From assembly GCA_035528435.1 (NCBI GenBank), contig DATKYN010000240.1, positions 1-21,722 of the forward strand: a DNA stretch of 21,722 bases, written 5' to 3'. The position numbers and the translations under genes are program-made. Below the pieces are notes generated by a model. That model had not been told where the DNA came from. It saw only the letters and a program-made list of their open reading frames with translations, and did no database searches. Source of the DNA: SG8-40 sp035528435. Lineage in GTDB: Bacteria; Pseudomonadota; Gammaproteobacteria; Burkholderiales; Eutrophovitaceae. Shown here piece by piece: positions 19,723 to 21,722 of this stretch. Numbering within the stretch: the first letter of the stretch is position 1; each line of letters opens with the position of its first letter.

Positions 19723-19743
19723 CTGGTTGATCGAATCAACCAG
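19723..19743. repeat. Perfect inverted repeat after the small gene stop
   Basis: CTGGTTGAT, a CGA centre and ATCAACCAG form a perfect 9-bp inverted repeat, 9 bp past the stop of the small minus-strand gene and before its terminator. In the second gene copy the left arm is broken (GGTTGA and TCAACC are further apart), so the hairpin itself is not conserved. Confidence 0.7.
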
Positions 19744-19800
19744 GAGAAGAACTTAGTTATGCGTGACCGAAGAAATATCGCTGAAGCGGTAGTTGCCGGC
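19731..19800 (-). repeat. Direct repeat, copy 1 (gene 3' end and downstream)
   Basis: About 70 bp around the stop codon matches 21521-21590 at a constant offset of 1790 bp with few substitutions, covering the last codons of the small gene and its 3' flank. It marks the duplication of the small exported protein gene. Confidence 0.85.
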
Positions 19801-20001
19801 GGTCTTGGCCAACGGGCGGGCTTCCTGGGCGCCCGGCTGGGTCACGCCACTCAGATCGCTCCAGCCTGCCTTTGTACCGCCAACACGCAGCTCCTGGCTT
19901 GAGATCGAGCTGTGGGTAACATCGTTGATGTCATTGACTGCGGCGAAAGCGTTCATCGAAAGACCGAGAAGGGCGGCTGCGATGGTGGTTTTGATGATCA
20001 T
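19753..20001 (-). CDS. Small exported protein with D-[IL]-x-x-V-T repeats, copy 1
   Basis: An 82-residue protein that I do not recognise. Residues 1-20 form a textbook signal peptide ending in NAFA. The 62-residue mature part has no cysteine and carries three related motifs about 25 residues apart: DINDVTH (24-30), SDLSGVT (48-54) and SDISSVTH (74-81), ending VTHN at the C-terminus. The ATG has a strong AGGAG 8 nt upstream. A partial paralogue lies at the right edge of the window with the same C-terminal NYRFxDISSVTHN. Its own terminator follows. A structural or adhesive envelope role is possible, but nothing in the sequence proves it. The ribosome binding site, signal peptide, terminator and paralogue together make it a real gene. 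Confidence 0.85.
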   Translation of the reverse strand: MIIKTTIAAALLGLSMNAFAAVNDINDVTHSSISSQELRVGGTKAGWSDLSGVTQPGAQEARPLAKTAGNYRFSDISSVTHN

Positions 20002-20473
20002 GGTTGTATCTCCTAAAAGTAAGTAACGGGTGAGTAGTTGTCTCGCTGAAATGCTTAACCGTGCGAGTGATTACACTTTAGGGATGGAGCGCTGCCGGCG
20101 CAGCGAAGCGTGGCGCAGGAACTGTGTGCGGAAATGCCAATTGAGTAGGATCGATATCAATTGCTGCATTCGATCAAACAACCTTTGTGGTCATGGGGTG
20201 TGTCAGCCCTTGCCGAAACCAAAAGGGCTTCCTGACCAAAATCAAAAGACTGGAGAATTTGTCAACTCGAACCCTGTTCGACTCTCGCAGCCTCTTTATT
20301 AGCAAAAGATTTGCAAAGCACTTGCTCTGCTCAATTGTTCTGCATATAGTGGGGCCAGTAGGTCGAAAAAACACATTAAAACAACAAGTAGCATAAAAAC
20401 TATAAGAATAATAAGAATAAGAACAATAAAAAAGTAAAAGTTAAGAAATTATTTAGTAAAGGGAGAGCAGCAC
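20002..20473. other. Divergent intergenic region between small exported protein and PEP-CTERM genes
   Basis: 472 bp without a convincing gene. It holds the upstream region of the small gene, a 7-bp hairpin (AGCCCTT at 20205-20211 with AAGGGCT at 20223-20229, no T-run), the putative PEP-CTERM promoter and a strikingly A-rich leader from about 20367 to 20460. Open frames in it have no ribosome binding site or recognisable domain. Confidence 0.7.
20322..20350 (+). promoter_or_regulatory. Putative promoter of the PEP-CTERM gene
   Basis: TTGCTC (20322-20327), a 17-bp spacer and TATAGT (20345-20350) form a reasonable sigma-70 promoter, with transcription starting near 20357. An overlapping sigma-54-like pair, TTGC at 20311 and TTGC at 20322 with the right 11-bp step, lacks the -24 GG, so I rank it lower even though some PEP-CTERM genes use sigma-54. 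Confidence 0.5.
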
Positions 20474-21067
20474 GTGAATACCAAGCAAAACTTTCAACGT
20501 TGGCGATCAACCAAGCTGGCCAGATCGCTTGTCCTCGCAGTCTCACTGTTCGCTGTATTCAGCCTCAACCCTATCCGCGCGCATGGTGCTGTAGAACGCC
20601 ATTTCAACTTGGGTAGCTTTACTGCGCCTGCAGGTGGAACGTTTGCACAGACGGTTGGTTCGGGCAGTTTCCTTGACGTTTACTCGTTCGAGTTCCTCTC
20701 TGCCGATTCCACACTAGGTTTGATCGGCGCGTCGGTCGGCGCGGTTGGTATCACCGACCTGATGGTTGGGTTGTGGTCCAAGGACAAGGACCCAGAGATT
20801 GAAGCGAAACAGATGTACGCGGCGTCAACGTGGAATTTCTCGGCCTACACTGACTTGGAGACCAACAGCTTCTATGAGTTGCGCGTCCGTGGTAATGCCA
20901 ACGACCCGCATGGCGGCGCTTATTCTGGAGGGTTCGGCATGTTGGCAACGGCAGTAAGTCCAACCCCCGAGCCCGAAATCTACGCAATGATGGGGGTAGG
21001 CTTGGCCGTGATGGGTTGGGTTGGTCGTCGCCGGCGCAAGCAGCAGGCTTTGGCCGCCGCCGTATAA
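20474..21067 (+). CDS. PEP-CTERM sorting domain protein
   Basis: A 197-residue exported protein destined for exosortase (EpsH/XrtA-type) processing. A long basic signal peptide (residues 1-39, MNTKQNFQRWRSTKLARSL then a hydrophobic core, cut near AHGA) leads into a beta-rich mature domain, including FLDVYSFEF near residue 66, which resembles the FxDxF class of PEP-CTERM proteins. The C-terminus has the tripartite sorting signal: PEP at 165-167, a hydrophobic helix YAMMGVGLAVMGWVG, and RRRRK. The start is a GTG at 20474 with GGGAGAG 8 nt upstream. No exosortase or EPS gene is in the window, so these must be elsewhere. Such proteins are usually linked to exopolysaccharide or biofilm surfaces; the role here is unknown. 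Confidence 0.92.
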   Translation: MNTKQNFQRWRSTKLARSLVLAVSLFAVFSLNPIRAHGAVERHFNLGSFTAPAGGTFAQTVGSGSFLDVYSFEFLSADSTLGLIGASVGAVGITDLMVGLWSKDKDPEIEAKQMYAASTWNFSAYTDLETNSFYELRVRGNANDPHGGAYSGGFGMLATAVSPTPEPEIYAMMGVGLAVMGWVGRRRRKQQALAAAV

Positions 21068-21214
21068 CCACCTCGGCCGTCTGTTTTCCCTTTCCTCGTC
21101 AAACGGCGCGCGCTCGACCGAGAGATTTGAATTAGCCCTGTTCCGGTTCCGGAAGGCCTTTGTCCCGGCTCAGGGCATATCCTGGCTGGGCCCACCGTCA
21201 ATCTTTGAACATAT

Positions 21215-21240
21215 GGAGAGGTTTCAAACCTCTTCATTTC
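21215..21240 (+). terminator. Probable terminator downstream of the PEP-CTERM gene
   Basis: GGAGAGGTTT and AAACCTCTTC flank C21225; pairing leaves a TTCAA loop and a stem of about 8 bp (one G-T pair). T-rich sequence (CATTTCTTTTC) follows. It lies about 150 bp after the stop codon. Confidence 0.5.
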
Positions 21241-21452
21241 TTTTCTACGCTCCGGATTCCCTGAGCTAGTCCGTATTCCGCCCGCGCCTCTTCGCGTTAC
21301 TCCACCAGACAAGCCGTGCAGTTTTCAGTCAAGTCAATTCAAGTAATGACTTCGGCAGAGAGGGTGTGCAGTTACCAATCGCCCCGCACATTGGGTCCCC
21401 GATCGACGGTCACACTCGAGAATCCCTGGTGCCTGCCAGCTCCCACAAAAAA

Positions 21453-21499
21453 TGCGAGGAGACTACCGGACAGGATCTCTGTCCGACAGCCCCCTCGCA
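21453..21499 (-). terminator. Terminator of small exported protein copy 2
   Basis: TGCGAGG (21453-21459) pairs with CCTCGCA (21493-21499), and an inner CGGACAG (21467-21473) pairs with CTGTCCG (21479-21485). On the minus strand the A6 at 21447-21452 reads as T6, directly after the stem. The layout mirrors the terminator at 19665, but the inner stem has a different sequence. Confidence 0.85.
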
Positions 21500-21520
21500 T
21501 GGTTGACCGAAACGGGAGGA

Positions 21521-21590
21521 TCGAATCAACCAGGGGAAGAACTTAGTTATGCGTGACCGAAGAGATGTCACCGAAGCGGTAGTTTGCAGC
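21521..21590 (-). repeat. Direct repeat, copy 2
   Basis: Partner of 19731-19800, offset by 1790 bp. Most differences fall at third codon positions or in the 3' flank, so the coding end is under selection. Confidence 0.85.
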
Positions 21591-21722
21591 GGACTTCGCG
21601 AAAGGCTTGGAATCGCTACGCGGGTTCATGGCATTGCGATCGCTCCATTTCGCTTCGCTGATTTGGCCAACTTTCAGCTCCTGACCTGCTTGCGAACCGT
21701 GCGTGACGTTTGACAGATCGCT
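21543..21722 (-). CDS. Small exported protein with D-[IL]-x-x-V-T repeats, copy 2, 5' end off window
   Basis: 59 C-terminal codons and the stop are visible; the start and any signal peptide lie beyond the window. The translation begins SDLSNVTHGS, continues QELKVG and KWSD, and ends PFAKSAANYRFGDISSVTHN. It aligns along its full visible length with copy 1 (QELRVG, WSD, PLAKTAGNYRFSDISSVTHN), with one net residue of length difference. The first and last D-x-x-V-T motifs are kept, while the middle one (SDLSGVT in copy 1) is degraded to SDRNAMN. The 3' flank and terminator are also paralogous. Function is unknown. Confidence 0.85.
   Translation of the reverse strand, partial: SDLSNVTHGSQAGQELKVGQISEAKWSDRNAMNPRSDSKPFAKSAANYRFGDISSVTHN

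Larger units (their letters stand above)
21068..21542. other. Intergenic region after the PEP-CTERM gene
   Basis: 475 bp without a convincing gene. It contains two hairpins listed separately (21215-21235 and 21453-21499). Short open frames here lack ribosome binding sites, domains and normal codon use. Confidence 0.65.

Noticed and set aside
20030..20302. A 90-codon plus-strand open frame upstream of the PEP-CTERM gene
   Set aside because: No ribosome binding site, no domain, atypical composition; it covers a likely regulatory region.
20301..20330. Sigma-54 promoter for the PEP-CTERM gene
   Set aside because: The two TTGC elements have the right spacing, but the -24 GG is missing; an overlapping sigma-70 promoter fits better.
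19659..21499. CRISPR array or REP-type element formed by the two similar hairpins
   Set aside because: There are only two copies, each at the same place after a paralogous gene and followed by a T-run; a duplicated terminator explains them.

Overview
The window (about 21.7 kb, GC-rich, roughly 58-60% by eye) looks like chromosome from a Gram-negative proteobacterium, most likely a betaproteobacterium. The reasons are a PEP-CTERM (exosortase-sorted) envelope protein, a glutaredoxin-DinB fusion of a kind I associate with Burkholderiales, an E. coli-like Mak fructokinase and a MetH that aligns almost residue for residue with the E. coli enzyme. I see no transposase, integrase, tRNA, rRNA or CRISPR array. 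Lineage is inferred from gene families only.

Left part (1-6900), mostly minus strand, small cytosolic enzymes: a quinone oxidoreductase cut by the window edge, preceded by a DsbA/FrnE-like thiol oxidoreductase (two-gene operon); on the plus strand a glutaredoxin-DinB fusion, converging on an Old Yellow Enzyme-type flavin reductase; then a ROK fructokinase (mak); a Rid-family protein and a tyrosine-phosphatase-like protein 7 bp apart; and an ICMT-like membrane methyltransferase next to a YCII-domain protein.

Centre (7100-11000): metH, the B12-dependent methionine synthase, sits behind a complete regulatory leader: a promoter with a perfect TTGACA box, a SAM-II (SAM-alpha) riboswitch aptamer, a perfect 8-bp antiterminator and a mutually exclusive intrinsic terminator. 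The gene itself most likely starts at a TTG just after the terminator. This feedback switch (SAM high, metH off) is the clearest regulatory system in the window.

Right-centre (11050-19650), plus strand: two paralogous exported M61-like zinc peptidases flanking a DUF2214 membrane protein, with a heptanucleotide repeat at the first junction and a 4-nt overlap at the second; then an amidase-signature hydrolase, an unknown exported protein, the magnesium channel MgtE, an unknown membrane protein and a membrane-anchored DM13 protein.

Right end (19650-21722): two copies of a small exported protein with repeated D-[IL]-x-x-V-T motifs lie on the minus strand on either side of a plus-strand PEP-CTERM protein. 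Each copy has its own GC-rich terminator whose inner stem differs in sequence but keeps its pairing. The second copy runs off the window. I do not recognise this small protein family, and it is the best candidate here for something undescribed.
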